64,000 nt of DNA from an uncultured Mediterraneibacter sp. (GCF_934309415.1 NZ_CAKRDI010000013.1:21823-85822); one strand, 5' to 3'. Shown: positions 1 to 9,375, numbered from the stretch's first letter. Notes: generated by a model not told the origin, from the letters alone. Translations and numbers: made by a program.

Positions 1-4
1 CAAA

Positions 5-2365
5 ATGTGTCTTGAGAAACAGCCGTTATCTCAGGAAATGCTTGAAAAAATGAATGCCTACTGGCGTGCTGCCAACTATCTGTCAGCCGGTCAGTTATAT
101 CTTCTGGACAATCCGCTCTTAAAAGAGCCACTTACAATGGACCAGATTAAAAAGAAAATCGTAGGACACTGGGGAACAGTACCTGGACAGAACTTTGTCT
201 ATGTACACTGCAATCGTGTCATCAAACGTTATGACCTTGACATGATCCTTCTCTCCGGTCCGGGACATGGTGGAAACTTCCTGATCGCCAATACATATCT
301 TGAGGGATCTTACAGCGAAGTATACCCGAACATCAGCCAGGACGAGGAAGGTATGAAGAAAATGTTCAAACAGTTCTCCTTCCCATGTGGAGTTCCGAGC
401 CACTGTGCTCCTGAGACACCAGGTTCCATCAACGAAGGTGGAGAACTTGGATATTCCATCGCACACGGTTTCGGTGCAGTACTGGATAACCCGGATCTGA
501 TTGCAACTGTTGTTGTCGGAGACGGAGAAGCAGAGACAGGACCGCTGGCTACATCCTGGCAGTCCAACAAATTCTTAAACCCGGTCACAGACGGTGCTGT
601 ACTTCCAATCCTTCACCTGAACGGATACAAGATCAGCAACCCGACCATCTTCTCCCGTATCTCCCACGAAGAAGTAGAGAATTTCTTCAAGGGATGTGGA
701 TGGAAACCTTACTTTGTTGAAGGTGACGATCCGATGACAATGCACAAGAAGATGGCTGAGACAATGGATGCTGCAATCGAAGAGATCAAAGCAATCCAGA
801 AAAACGCACGTGAGAACAATGATCCTACACGTCCGTTCTGGCCAATGATCGTGCTTCGCACACCAAAGGGATGGACTGGTCCTAAGGTAGTTGACGGACA
901 GCAGATTGAAGGATCTTTCCGTGCACACCAGGTACCTCTTTCTATGGAAAGCCCTGAACATCTTGATCTTTTAAAAGACTGGCTGGAAAGCTACCATGCT
1001 GAAGAACTCTTTGATGAAAATGGCCGCCTGATCCAGGAACTGGCTGAACTTGCACCAAAGGGAGATGCACGTCTTGGTGCCAACCCTCATGCAAACGGTG
1101 GACTCCTTCTGAAAGATCTTCGTCTTCCGGACTTCCGTTCTTACGGAATCGAAGTACAGCCTGGTAAGACAAAAGCTCAGGATATGATCGAACTTGGCGG
1201 ATACATCCGTGACATCTTTGAACTGAACAGCGAAAATAAAAACTTCCGTATCTTCGGACCAGATGAGAGTATGTCCAACCGTCTGTACAAAGTATTTGAA
1301 AACCAGAACCGTGACTGGAACGCAGAAATGCTTCCGACAGACGACTGCCTTGCACACGACGGACGTATCATGGACGGTATGCTCAGCGAGCATATGTGTG
1401 AAGGATGGCTGGAAGGTTACCTTCTGACAGGACGTCATGGATTCTTCGCAAGTTACGAAGCATTCATCCGTATTGTAGATTCTATGGCAGCTCAGCATGC
1501 GAAATGGCTGAAAGTATGCAATCAGCTTTCCTGGAGACAGCCGATCGCATCCCTGAACTTCATCCTTACATCCAATGTATGGCAGCAGGACCACAACGGA
1601 TTCACACATCAGGATCCTGGATTCTTAGATCATATTGCTAATAAGAAAGCAGACGTAGTCCGCATGTATCTCCCACCGGATACAAACTGCCTGCTCTCCT
1701 GCTTCGACCACTGCATCAAGAGCAAGAACTATGTTAACGCAATCGTAGCTTCCAAACATCCAAGCTGCCAGTGGCTCTCTATGGAACAGGCTGTTAAGCA
1801 CTGTACACAGGGAATCGGTATCTGGGATTGGGCAAGCAATGACTGCGGAGAAGAACCTGATGTTGTAATGGCATGCTGTGGAGATACACCGACACTTGAA
1901 ACAATGGCAGCCGTAACAATCCTTCGTGATGAAATGCCAGAACTTAAGATCCGTGTTGTCAACGTGGTTGACCTCTTCAAACTGGAGTCCGACCACAAAC
2001 ATCCACATGGACTCAGCGATGATGAATACGATGCGATCTTTACAAAAGATAAACCAATCATCTTCGCATTCCACGGATACCCGACACTGGTTCATGAACT
2101 GACATATGAGCGTCACAACCGCAACCTGTCTGTTCACGGCTATCAGGAAGAAGGCACAATTACAACTCCATTTGATATGCGTGTCCAGAATCAGATCGAT
2201 CGTTTCAACCTTGTAAAAGATGCAATCATGCACCTGCCACAGCTTGGAAACAGAGGATCTTTCCTCATCCAGAAAATGAACGACAAACTGGTAGAGCACA
2301 AACAGTACATTGCCGAATACGGACAGGATCTCGAGGAGATCAGAAACTGGGAGTGGCATAAATAA
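5..2365 (+). CDS. xfp: Xylulose-5-phosphate/fructose-6-phosphate phosphoketolase
   Basis: Thiamine-diphosphate enzyme that cleaves xylulose 5-phosphate (and usually fructose 6-phosphate) with phosphate to acetyl phosphate plus glyceraldehyde 3-phosphate (or erythrose 4-phosphate); cytoplasmic, central pentose catabolism. The 786 residues match the usual family length. Visible signatures are GHWGTVPG (54-61), GPGHGG (85-90) and the TPP/Mg motif GDGEAETGP (172-180), followed by the central and C-terminal phosphoketolase domains. The ATG at base 5 opens the window, so the upstream RBS cannot be seen and the true start could lie a few codons earlier, outside the window. It is followed by a bidirectional terminator and then a convergent LysR gene. 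Identity is secure; substrate preference cannot be read from the sequence. Confidence 0.96.
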   Translation: MCLEKQPLSQEMLEKMNAYWRAANYLSAGQLYLLDNPLLKEPLTMDQIKKKIVGHWGTVPGQNFVYVHCNRVIKRYDLDMILLSGPGHGGNFLIANTYLEGSYSEVYPNISQDEEGMKKMFKQFSFPCGVPSHCAPETPGSINEGGELGYSIAHGFGAVLDNPDLIATVVVGDGEAETGPLATSWQSNKFLNPVTDGAVLPILHLNGYKISNPTIFSRISHEEVENFFKGCGWKPYFVEGDDPMTMHKKMAETMDAAIEEIKAIQKNARENNDPTRPFWPMIVLRTPKGWTGPKVVDGQQIEGSFRAHQVPLSMESPEHLDLLKDWLESYHAEELFDENGRLIQELAELAPKGDARLGANPHANGGLLLKDLRLPDFRSYGIEVQPGKTKAQDMIELGGYIRDIFELNSENKNFRIFGPDESMSNRLYKVFENQNRDWNAEMLPTDDCLAHDGRIMDGMLSEHMCEGWLEGYLLTGRHGFFASYEAFIRIVDSMAAQHAKWLKVCNQLSWRQPIASLNFILTSNVWQQDHNGFTHQDPGFLDHIANKKADVVRMYLPPDTNCLLSCFDHCIKSKNYVNAIVASKHPSCQWLSMEQAVKHCTQGIGIWDWASNDCGEEPDVVMACCGDTPTLETMAAVTILRDEMPELKIRVVNVVDLFKLESDHKHPHGLSDDEYDAIFTKDKPIIFAFHGYPTLVHELTYERHNRNLSVHGYQEEGTITTPFDMRVQNQIDRFNLVKDAIMHLPQLGNRGSFLIQKMNDKLVEHKQYIAEYGQDLEEIRNWEWHK

Positions 2366-2366
2366 A

Positions 2367-2427
2367 ACCTCACACAAGGTGGGACATACAACTTGCAGGA
2401 ATGATTTTCCAGACAGGCTCACACATA
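2367..2427. repeat. Decayed right end of a family B repeat
   Basis: Just after the phosphoketolase stop, a stretch resembles the right half of the 160-bp family B elements seen elsewhere: a degenerate AAGGTGGGACATACA, then GCAGGAATGATTTTCCAGAC. The left half is absent, so this looks like an old truncated copy. Confidence 0.5.
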
Positions 2428-2448
2428 TTTTTACTACATAACTAACAA

Positions 2449-2511
2449 CAGAAAACTCCGTGTATTTTAGTTCTTTTTCAAGATTAAAATAACACGGAGT
2501 TTTCTGTTTCT
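2449..2511. terminator. Bidirectional rho-independent terminator
   Basis: A perfect 16-bp stem (2449-2464 with 2492-2507, ACAGAAAACTCCGTGT and its complement) encloses an AT-rich loop, with T-rich sequence on the plus side and A-rich sequence on the other. It lies between the phosphoketolase gene and the convergent LysR gene and can serve both. The rest of the 2512-2682 gap is AT-rich with nothing recognisable. Confidence 0.85.
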
Positions 2512-2682
2512 GTATTTTCAATATTCCATTTATATTTCTATTGATACACATTCAATATTCTTTCTTCAGATGATTCTTTATATAAATCCAAAGATTTCTC
2601 TAAAGAATTTTATATCATAAATTCTTTACCCACCCCTATATTCTCCACATCTACAACACATTTTGAAATTTAAATATCCTGC

Positions 2683-3597
2683 TTAATTTTCTCTGATATT
2701 TTCATCACGGATCTTCTCATTCAGGAATTTCTGAAATTCCTTTGAGGCAATACTCTGCGGATATTCCGTATCATAAATCAGTATGACACTTCTCTCCGGA
2801 AGTACTTCTTCCACATCAATCTCAAACACAGCCTCATTTTCCAGATCTGCTTTTGCAAATTCTTCCGGAATGAATCCGATTCCCAGATTATGCCGCACCG
2901 CCGGAAGGATCATGTCTGTTGTCGCAAGTTCCATATCCGGTGAAAACCGCAGTCCATGCTGTGCAAAATATTCATTCAGGAAATTACGTGTAAGCGCTTC
3001 CGAAGTCAGACTGATCCACGGATAGCTCGATAATTCATCCAACGACACCTTTCTTCCCTGTAATTCACTGTATCTGCTTCCACCGATCAGAATTTCATGA
3101 TAGTTCTGTAATATTTTTCGTTTCAGGGGCTTCATCACCTGAAGATTGGTCGATACAAATGCAAGGTCCACTTTTCCTTCTTTTACTGCATTAACCGAAT
3201 CTGTCGTACTGTTGTTGAGTACCTTAAAATGCACATTCGGATATTTTGCATTAAATTCTCCCATTGCCTGAAACAGATAGCAATGCAGTGCCGTCTCAGT
3301 CGCACTGATATAAATCGTACCATTTTCCAGACTGATCAGATTGCTCAGGTCATTTTCTCCTTTAAAGAACTGGGCACATCCTGCTGACACATATTCATAA
3401 AATGTCTTTCCCTCTGGTGTCAGTGCCATTCCCTTTTTACTTCGTATAAAAAGCCTGCATCCCAGGTCATTTTCCAGATTGTGAATGGTCCTTGTCACCG
3501 CCGGCTGGCTTGTCTTTAAAACACTGGCTGCTTTTGTCAGATTCCCGTATTTTGATACATAATAAAATACTTTGTAATATTCGAAATTTGAATTCAT
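2683..3597 (-). CDS. LysR-family transcriptional regulator
   Basis: A 304-residue LysR protein, normal for the family. An N-terminal winged HTH (about residues 3-62, with LTKAASVLKTSQPAVTRTI) is followed by a periplasmic-binding-fold effector domain (about 90-295). The start ATG follows GAAGGAAACAAAAGAGT. It lies about 100 bp downstream of the choloylglycine hydrolase gene on the same strand, so it may belong to the same transcript or control it; no divergent partner is present. The effector cannot be inferred. Confidence 0.9.
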   Translation of the reverse strand: MNSNFEYYKVFYYVSKYGNLTKAASVLKTSQPAVTRTIHNLENDLGCRLFIRSKKGMALTPEGKTFYEYVSAGCAQFFKGENDLSNLISLENGTIYISATETALHCYLFQAMGEFNAKYPNVHFKVLNNSTTDSVNAVKEGKVDLAFVSTNLQVMKPLKRKILQNYHEILIGGSRYSELQGRKVSLDELSSYPWISLTSEALTRNFLNEYFAQHGLRFSPDMELATTDMILPAVRHNLGIGFIPEEFAKADLENEAVFEIDVEEVLPERSVILIYDTEYPQSIASKEFQKFLNEKIRDENIREN

Positions 3598-3701
3598 ACT
3601 CTTTTGTTTCCTTCACCCTTAAATTCTTCTTTTCCTCAGCCACCGATACTACTCATATGCCATCCCCATACTTATCGCATTTAATGTTTTTCTTTTTTCA
3701 A

Positions 3702-4691
3702 TTAATTCTGCCAGCGAATCGTTTCTTCATTGATCAGAGGATATCTTGCCAGCTCTGTTCCGTCCAGATTCTCTCTATGCATATCAACCGCCGTGATCTG
3801 ATGATTGGTATACGTTGTATAATAATAGATTCCTTTATCCGCGTTGCAGCAGGACGTATAAAGTGTAATTTCATATTTTCCTTCTGCCACTTCACAGCAA
3901 CCTCTCTGCTGATCCACGGAACCAAGAATATGGAAAAACTGTCCCACGCTTTCCATCTCAGAATCTCCAGATGCAGAGTTCATCTTTGTGAACGCAACCT
4001 TTGCAAAACGGGAAGCTGAAGAAAGATCTCCCGGAAGTCCCATTGCTCCCATTCCTCTGCTGTATTTCTGCAGTTTCAAACCTTTTCCAAACTGATTCTC
4101 CGGCTGTCTCGGAGAAAGACTCATGTAATTATTCAAAAGGAACATCTGTACATCAAACGGTGGATTATTGGTCAGCACTCCGACCGGATTGTCGTATACT
4201 TTCAATCCCTCAGCCACAGATTCTACCGTAATAGCTTCTTCTTTGTCTGCAATGATCCAGTGAAGCTGTGCTGCTGGAAGCTGCTCACTGAACGGCGTTC
4301 CAACCAGACGAATGCGTTCCAGCAATTCTTTCACTTCCTTCACAGAAGCACACTGACTTAAAACCCATGGAATAAATTCATACTGAGATACCATTTCTTC
4401 CTTCTCTTTCAAAGGCTGTCCTTCTGCATCCGCATAAACTGCATTTCCAACAAAATTAAGTCCTGCCATGCCGACTCCTTTTTCATTGATTGCATCATAA
4501 TACAACGGATAATCTCCTACCACATACGCCATTCCGATGATTGCATAATGCGATTCCCTCTTTCCCATATAACGAAATTCAAATGGATAATTTCTCGGCG
4601 TTACCGTAACCTCATCTCCATATGAAAATTCATAATCTAATGTTCTTCCAAAATAAAAATCTTTCGTCTTATAAGTTGCTGCTGTACACAT
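3702..4691 (-). CDS. bsh: Choloylglycine hydrolase (bile salt hydrolase type)
   Basis: Ntn-hydrolase that cleaves the amide bond of glycine- or taurine-conjugated bile salts; cytoplasmic, no signal peptide. The 329-residue length is typical. The catalytic set known from the Clostridium perfringens enzyme is visible: Cys2 (exposed after Met removal), Arg16, Asp19, Asn79 (AGLNF), Asn175/Asn176 (TNNP) and Arg228 (SASRF). The start follows AAAGGAAAGACAGA. Penicillin V acylases share the fold, but the residue set and gut context favour bile salt hydrolase. A TTGACA box lies about 40 bp upstream. The LysR gene downstream on the same strand is the only obvious partner. Confidence 0.92.
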   Translation of the reverse strand: MCTAATYKTKDFYFGRTLDYEFSYGDEVTVTPRNYPFEFRYMGKRESHYAIIGMAYVVGDYPLYYDAINEKGVGMAGLNFVGNAVYADAEGQPLKEKEEMVSQYEFIPWVLSQCASVKEVKELLERIRLVGTPFSEQLPAAQLHWIIADKEEAITVESVAEGLKVYDNPVGVLTNNPPFDVQMFLLNNYMSLSPRQPENQFGKGLKLQKYSRGMGAMGLPGDLSSASRFAKVAFTKMNSASGDSEMESVGQFFHILGSVDQQRGCCEVAEGKYEITLYTSCCNADKGIYYYTTYTNHQITAVDMHRENLDGTELARYPLINEETIRWQN

Positions 4692-4704
4692 TCTGTCTTT
4701 CCTT

Positions 4705-4738
4705 TCCCAGTTTTATTATTTTATAATATAAGTGTCAA
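4705..4738 (-). promoter_or_regulatory. Candidate sigma-A promoter for the bile salt hydrolase gene
   Basis: On the minus strand, a consensus TTGACA (4733-4738) is followed by an AT-rich stretch with overlapping -10 possibilities (TATAAA, TAATAA). The -35 is exact; the -10 choice is uncertain. Confidence 0.5.
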
Positions 4739-4767
4739 AAGGTCTTTTGCCACTCATTTGATGCCCC

Positions 4768-4801
4768 GGATTGCTCCGCAGCTATGCTGCTCCCGCAATC
4801 C
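4768..4801. repeat. Inverted repeat between bsh and the methyltransferase gene
   Basis: A two-part stem, GGATTGC...GCAATCC enclosing GCAGC TAT GCTGC, followed by a second small hairpin GATTTA/TAAATC near 4822-4840. Neither has a T-run, so these are structured 3' sequences or relics of palindromic repeats rather than clear terminators. Confidence 0.5.
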
Positions 4802-4852
4802 TCCAAACATTCGAAATCCGCTGATTTACTGCGTAAATCGCTACTTTCCTGA

Positions 4853-5794
4853 TTAATCAGCGAAATGATTCTCTCTCGCATGAACAATTGCAAGATTGTC
4901 TTTCTTCACCGCGCAGAAATATACCATGGAACCACGCACATGAAAGCTCTTGATTCTGTAATCTGCTGCCAGCTTCAGTCTCAGAGAACTCAGTGTGTCA
5001 TACGGTGGTGCAAACCATCCTTTCTTTGCATATACATGTTTCACAAACCAGTCCGCTTTCTTTGACTGTCCTTTGACATAGAAACAGCCGATCAGTCTTC
5101 CTCTTTTTCTCAGCACACGTGTTGCTTCCGAAAATGCTCTGCTCTTATTTGGAAAAGCCTGAAATCCATTCATGCAGAGCACTACATCAAACCTTTCTTT
5201 TCTAAATGGCAGTCTCTCTGTTTTTCCATCGATTACTTTCACATGACTGCACGTTTCGTCCTGCCCCAGAAGCTCATTCAATTGTGCCGCTTCTTTCTCC
5301 CGAGGCTCCAGACAGACAATCTTTGCCTCCTTTAGCTGAGCATACTTCTCACGGGTAAATACCCCCGTTCCGGCCGGCACATCCAACAGTCTTCCATGGA
5401 AATTCTCCGGAATATAACTTAACAGCTTCTGCACTACATCATCAATCTCAACTCCACCACACAGAAGTTTTCTATAGCGTTTCTGTTTCCAGCTTTTCTT
5501 AAGAAGGAAATCTTCATGAAAAAGCGGCTGTTTCTTCTTTGTTCGCTTTTCCTTCTTTTCCTTGTCTTCTTCATTCTCTTCCGGAGTCTGTTCCACAAAC
5601 TGCACTTTCTGAGACTCTGCCCCATTCTGAAGTTCTTCGTTCGCAACCTCTTCCTGTGGTGCATCTGTTTTCTCTTCTGACGAATTTTCGTCTACTCCCT
5701 GTTCTTGTTCTCCATTAACTATTTCCTGCTCTTCTTTTTCTTCCTTCTGTTCGTTTATTTCTTCCTGTAATTTTTTATTCTCTTCCATAACCAT
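4853..5794 (-). CDS. Class I SAM-dependent methyltransferase with acidic N-terminal extension
   Basis: The C-terminal two thirds (about residues 100-313) form a Rossmann-type methyltransferase: motif I LLDVPAGTG (137-144 region), a post-I acidic residue in CLEPREKE, and FDVVLCMNGF as motif IV. This resembles Methyltransf_11 enzymes. Residues 1-90 are an extreme Glu/Gln/Lys-rich low-complexity tract with no predicted fold, absent from normal members (usually 200-250 aa). The ATG at 5794 follows CAGGGAAATAT; an in-frame ATG two codons later is also possible. The C-terminal residues HFAD are encoded in sequence resembling the hairpin repeats nearby. Substrate unknown. Confidence 0.75.
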   Translation of the reverse strand: MVMEENKKLQEEINEQKEEKEEQEIVNGEQEQGVDENSSEEKTDAPQEEVANEELQNGAESQKVQFVEQTPEENEEDKEKKEKRTKKKQPLFHEDFLLKKSWKQKRYRKLLCGGVEIDDVVQKLLSYIPENFHGRLLDVPAGTGVFTREKYAQLKEAKIVCLEPREKEAAQLNELLGQDETCSHVKVIDGKTERLPFRKERFDVVLCMNGFQAFPNKSRAFSEATRVLRKRGRLIGCFYVKGQSKKADWFVKHVYAKKGWFAPPYDTLSSLRLKLAADYRIKSFHVRGSMVYFCAVKKDNLAIVHARENHFAD

Positions 5795-5926
5795 ATATTT
5801 CCCTGAATCTCAGTTCTTATCCTATCTGTACCACTCCGGTCGTCTGCTTCCAATTCTATAATTATAATTTTTTTATCTTCCCTTTTCAATGTCAAACATG
5901 CATAAAATCTCAATCGCTATGAAACG

Positions 5927-6069
5927 GTTACTGTTTACAGGTAACCTGCAAACAGTAACGTATCTCGCCATTTAGAATCGCCTCCGGCGATGGGCGAGAT
6001 ACATTCAGGACAAAACGTGCATCCTCCATGTCAATCAGCGGAGTGATTGACATGGGAGTGAACAGTAAC
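5927..6069. mobile_element. Family A MITE, 143-bp form, with 8-bp target duplication
   Basis: Begins GTTACTGTT and ends GAACAGTAAC (terminal inverted repeats). Internally it has three hairpins: the 33-bp unit at the left end, a GTATCTCGCC...GGCGAGATAC stem, and a CCATGTCAATC...GATTGACATGG stem. It is flanked by the perfect direct repeat ATGAAACG (5919-5926 and 6070-6077). It is the same length as the copy at 31851 and nearly identical to it. No ORF; it must be mobilised in trans. It occupies most of the 5795-6128 gap. Confidence 0.85.
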
Positions 6070-6109
6070 ATGAAACGGACAATCATTACTGCCGACACTC
6101 GACTTTTAC

Positions 6110-6167
6110 AAAACGTGCATCCGCATAGCTAATCAGCAGAGCGATTAGCTATGGTCTGAACGTTAAC
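6110..6167. repeat. Truncated family A copy overlapping a CDS 3' end
   Basis: Contains the AAAACGTGCATCC stretch found inside the 143-bp elements, then a perfect stem CATAGCTAATC...GATTAGCTATG and a degenerate end TCTGAACGTTAAC. The same hairpin type occurs inverted at 51361-51480. It supplies the stop codon and last residues of the neighbouring LysR gene. Confidence 0.65.
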
Positions 6168-7046
6168 CTCTTCTTCTCTTGCAAACTGGATAAATTTCTC
6201 CATTTCCTGCGTCTTAAATTTATTCTTATGATAAAAAATCTGACGATACATTACAATGTCAATATCTTCTACATCCAGTCTTGCAATGCGTCCTTTTTCA
6301 ATATCATCCTCTACCGCAAATAACGGCAGAAAAGACAAGCCCTGACTTTCTTCCAGCATTCGGATAATAAATGCAGTATCACTGATCTCCAGCACCGGAG
6401 AGATGGTCTGTCGCATCAAGGCCAGATGCTGATCCAGTGCCTGGCGATAATTTGCATTTCGTTCTGTAAGGAAAAAAGATTCCTGACAAATGTCTTTCCA
6501 CTGCAATTTTTTCCTTCCTGCAAGCGGATGATCTTTCGAAGCAACAAAGATGACCGGCTCTGCCTTTTCCATTACTTTGATCCAGTTTTTATCCCATCTC
6601 GGCGTATCCAGAATATACACCAGATCCAGCTCATTATGCTCCATCATACGGATCAGATTCTCCGGTGAGTCCAGCGTGATCTGGATCGATACTTTCGGAT
6701 ACAATGACCGGAACTTGCTGACCAGCCGCGGAAATTTCTCTGTGCAAAGCGACTCGATGGTTCCAATATGTAACGGACTTTTCAGTTCCAAATCGTCCTG
6801 CATTGAACTCTTAGTCCGGTTAACCTCGTATAAAATCTTCCCGGCATGCTCCAGAAAAACTCGTCCGGCTGGTGTAAGTCCCACTTTTTTTCCTGTTCTG
6901 TCAAATAATTTCGTGCCAAGCTCCGTCTCAAGCAGTCGAATCTGAACTGTCACTGCCGACTGCGAATATCCAAGCAATTCCGCCGCTTTGGAAAAATTCT
7001 GAAGCTGCGCCACCTGAATAAATGTCTGAATCTGTCGAATTTCCAT
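6129..7046 (-). CDS. LysR-family regulator, probably of the serine-dehydratase operon
   Basis: Winged HTH at residues 1-60 (FSKAAELLGYSQSAVTVQI) and a type-2 periplasmic-binding effector domain (about 85-290). I start at the ATG at 7046, preceded by GAGGGGAAAGAAT, rather than five codons upstream where no RBS is seen; this gives 305 aa. It is divergent from the decayed serine transporter and sdaAB-sdaAA across a 237-bp gap with a good plus-strand promoter and two CTATGAATTT repeats, so control of serine catabolism is a reasonable inference. The final residues (about NVQTIANRSAD) are translated from a family A repeat, so the original C-terminus has been replaced or extended. Confidence 0.88.
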   Translation of the reverse strand: MEIRQIQTFIQVAQLQNFSKAAELLGYSQSAVTVQIRLLETELGTKLFDRTGKKVGLTPAGRVFLEHAGKILYEVNRTKSSMQDDLELKSPLHIGTIESLCTEKFPRLVSKFRSLYPKVSIQITLDSPENLIRMMEHNELDLVYILDTPRWDKNWIKVMEKAEPVIFVASKDHPLAGRKKLQWKDICQESFFLTERNANYRQALDQHLALMRQTISPVLEISDTAFIIRMLEESQGLSFLPLFAVEDDIEKGRIARLDVEDIDIVMYRQIFYHKNKFKTQEMEKFIQFAREEEVNVQTIANRSAD

Positions 7047-7130
7047 ATTCTTTCCCCTCATACATATAAACTCTTTATTCTCTGATATTCCCTGCCTGTT
7101 CTACACCTTTTCTGAAGATACTCTGAAATA

Positions 7131-7199
7131 ACTATGAATTTTTTTCAATGTTTCCATAAAATCTATGAATTTGATTCACTCATATGCACATGCTACAAT
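7131..7199 (+). promoter_or_regulatory. Promoter and direct repeats upstream of the serine operon
   Basis: TTGATT (7171-7176), a 17-bp spacer and TACAAT (7194-7199) form a good sigma-A promoter. CTATGAATTT occurs twice just upstream (7132-7141 and 7163-7172), the second abutting the -35. These are candidate sites for the divergent LysR regulator; this assignment is inference. Confidence 0.6.
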
Positions 7200-7283
7200 A
7201 CATTCACGAAGACGTCAATCGTAAATTTGTGCACATTCAATAAGATTAACAACTGACGCTTTACTTTTGGAGGAAATTATCTA

Positions 7284-7707
7284 ATGGAAAAGAGATTGGA
7301 AACTACATTTGTGGTACTTTTACAGATATGACAAAGTCCGGTAAGACATTTGCCATTCTCAGGATTTTGAAGAACCCATTCCGTCTGATTAAAAATCAGA
7401 TCCCGGGATATACTACTGCTCTTGGAACACAGTCATTCCATTTATCATGACTTTAGGTATCGCAATGGTTGCATCCCCTGGTGCTCCTGGTGGATCCATC
7501 ATGACTGCACTTCCGTTCCTGTACATGATTTTCGGTGCAACAGCCGGAGATCCGAACGGTCCGATCTGTGCGATCATGGTTGCTCTTTACATCACACAGG
7601 ATTCCTTCGGAACTGCATGTAACATTTCCGGTGATAACGCCATCGGTGTCATTGTAGATACAATTTACAAAAAATTCTTTATTAAAGAAGAAACACAGGA
7701 GGCCTAA
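7284..7707 (+). pseudogene. Decayed SstT-type serine/dicarboxylate symporter (DAACS family)
   Basis: Only the end of a dicarboxylate/amino acid:cation symporter survives. An ATG at 7284 with a good RBS (TTTTGGAGG) opens a frame that stops after 15 codons. A different frame then gives KNPFRLIKNQIPGYTTALGTQ, the conserved NPF...TALGTQS region, and it shifts again to IPFIMTLGIAMVASPGAPGG through DSFGTACNISGDNAI, the C-terminal substrate-binding helices. At least two frame changes and a large deletion of the N-terminal helices are needed, so no full transporter can be made. A C-terminal ORF from 7447 stays open to the stop at 7705-7707. Position ahead of sdaAB-sdaAA suggests it once imported serine (SstT). 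Confidence 0.85.
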
Positions 7708-7708
7708 C

Positions 7709-8377
7709 ATGTCTTTTATCAGCGTATTTGATGTGATGGGACCGAACATGATCGGTCCTTCCAGTTCCCATACTGCAGGCGCCGCACGGATTGCATATCT
7801 GGCTCAGAAGATGATCAACGGACCACTGAAGAAAGTAGAATTCATCCTCTATGGTTCCTTTGCAAGAACTTATCGTGGCCACGGTACAGACCGTGCACTC
7901 CTTGGAGGCATCATGGGATTCTCAACCGATGATATGAGAATCCGTAATTCCTTCGAGATTGCCACAGAACAGGGACTGGAGTATAGCTTCATCCCAAATG
8001 AAGAAGAAACCGATATTCATCCGAATACCGTAGATATTACAATGACCAACCAGAGCGGACAGAAAATGACGATCCGTGGCGAATCTCTCGGCGGCGGAAA
8101 AGTCCGCATTGTAGAGATCAACCATGTAGCTGTAGATTTCACTGGTGAATACAGTGCCGTTATCGTCATCCAGAAAGATGTTCCGGGTGTCGTTGCCTAC
8201 ATTACGAAATGTCTCAGCGACAGACAGGTTAACATTGCTTTTATGCGTCTGTTTCGTGAATCCAAAGGGCACACTGCTTACACGATCGTAGAATCGGATG
8301 GAAAACTTCCGGAAGATATCGCAGAGACTATCCGTCAGAACGAACATGTACTTGATGTGATGGTTGTACAAATGTAA
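7709..8377 (+). CDS. sdaAB: L-serine dehydratase, iron-sulfur-dependent, beta subunit
   Basis: With the alpha subunit, deaminates L-serine to pyruvate and ammonia; cytoplasmic. The 222 residues carry the SdaAB N-terminal domain with the GPSSSHTAGAARI motif (13-25) and a C-terminal ACT-type domain (about 148-220). RBS CAGGAGG precedes the ATG, which begins 1 nt after the stop of the decayed transporter frame, so translation was probably coupled. sdaAA follows after 24 nt. Length and pairing are typical of Firmicute two-subunit enzymes. Confidence 0.96.
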   Translation: MSFISVFDVMGPNMIGPSSSHTAGAARIAYLAQKMINGPLKKVEFILYGSFARTYRGHGTDRALLGGIMGFSTDDMRIRNSFEIATEQGLEYSFIPNEEETDIHPNTVDITMTNQSGQKMTIRGESLGGGKVRIVEINHVAVDFTGEYSAVIVIQKDVPGVVAYITKCLSDRQVNIAFMRLFRESKGHTAYTIVESDGKLPEDIAETIRQNEHVLDVMVVQM

Positions 8378-8401
8378 TTATAAATCAAGGAGAATTTGAG
8401 T

Positions 8402-9271
8402 ATGGATTTTAAAAATGCGAAAGAACTTCTTACATTATGTAAAGAACACAATTTACCAGTCTCCGAGATTATGCGTCAAAGAGAAATCCAGGTCGGCGAG
8501 CGCGATGAAAATGAAACTGATCAGAAAATGGCCCGTGTACTTGAGATTATGAAAGATGCTGCTTTCTCTCCTGTTGAAAGTCCGATTCGCTCTATGGGCG
8601 GTCTCATCGGAGGAGAATCTCAGAAATTATCTGAACATTTCACAACTGGAAAGGGCTTATGCGGAGATCTGCTTGAGAAAGCAATGATCTATGCCATGGC
8701 CACACTGGAAACAAATGCATCCATGGGACTGATCGTTGCATCTCCGACTGCGGGTTCTGCCGGAATTGTCCCGGGACTTCTGCTCGCTTTTCAGGAAATG
8801 TATGATTTTTCCGATGAAGCAATCCAGCAGGTACTCTTCACTGCAGGAGCTGTCGGTTATCTCGCCATGAGAAATGCCACGGTTGCAGGAGCTGTCGGAG
8901 GATGTCAGGCCGAGGTCGGAGTGGCCTCTGCTATGGCTGCTTCTGCCGCTGTCGAACTGATGGGCGGTACTCCGAAACAGTGTCTGGATGCAGCTTCCAC
9001 AGTTCTTATGAATATGCTCGGACTGGTCTGTGATCCGGTTGGCGGTCTGGTGGAATATCCTTGCCAGAACCGGAATGCTGCCGGTGTTGCCAACGCTCTG
9101 ATTGCCGCAGAGATGGCTCTTGCCGGTGTCCCACAGCTTATTCCATTCGATGAAATGCTGGATGCTATGTATAAAGTAGGAAAACGCCTGCCGGCAGAGC
9201 TTCGTGAAACTGCAATGGGCGGCTGCGCTACTACACCGTCTGCGTGTGAAGCCTGTCATATGTGTCATTAA
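8402..9271 (+). CDS. sdaAA: L-serine dehydratase, iron-sulfur-dependent, alpha subunit
   Basis: Catalytic, [4Fe-4S]-bearing subunit partnering SdaAB. I use the ATG at 8402, spaced 9 nt from AAGGAG; a TTG two codons earlier is too close to the RBS. Typical signatures include SPTAGSAGIVPG, GGCQAEVG, CDPVGG, NRNAAGVANA and the Cys-rich end CATTPSACEACHMCH. Length (289 aa) is normal. It is the last gene of the serine operon and is followed by a hairpin at 9316-9361. Confidence 0.96.
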   Translation: MDFKNAKELLTLCKEHNLPVSEIMRQREIQVGERDENETDQKMARVLEIMKDAAFSPVESPIRSMGGLIGGESQKLSEHFTTGKGLCGDLLEKAMIYAMATLETNASMGLIVASPTAGSAGIVPGLLLAFQEMYDFSDEAIQQVLFTAGAVGYLAMRNATVAGAVGGCQAEVGVASAMAASAAVELMGGTPKQCLDAASTVLMNMLGLVCDPVGGLVEYPCQNRNAAGVANALIAAEMALAGVPQLIPFDEMLDAMYKVGKRLPAELRETAMGGCATTPSACEACHMCH

Positions 9272-9315
9272 TATACTGACCTGCAAAATAAATTTAAATA
9301 TAGGAATAATATTTT

Positions 9316-9365
9316 GACTCCGCCTCATGCCAATCCCATATACACTGGTATGATGCGGAGTTAAA
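9316..9365. terminator. Hairpin terminator after sdaAA
   Basis: GACTCCGCCTCAT pairs with ATGATGCGGAGTT around an 18-nt loop, one mismatch, followed by AAATTTAT. It sits between two convergent genes and can act in both directions, though the T-run is weak. Confidence 0.65.
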
Positions 9366-9375
9366 TTTATACTTC

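Noticed and set aside
1625..2551. Long antisense ORF (308 aa) over the phosphoketolase 3' end, and similar ones over proB, sdaAA and GH genes.
   Set aside because: Shadows of strongly coding sequence on the other strand, without RBS or protein features.
8396..8401. TTG start for sdaAA two codons upstream.
   Set aside because: Only 3 nt from the AAGGAG; the ATG at 8402 is correctly spaced.
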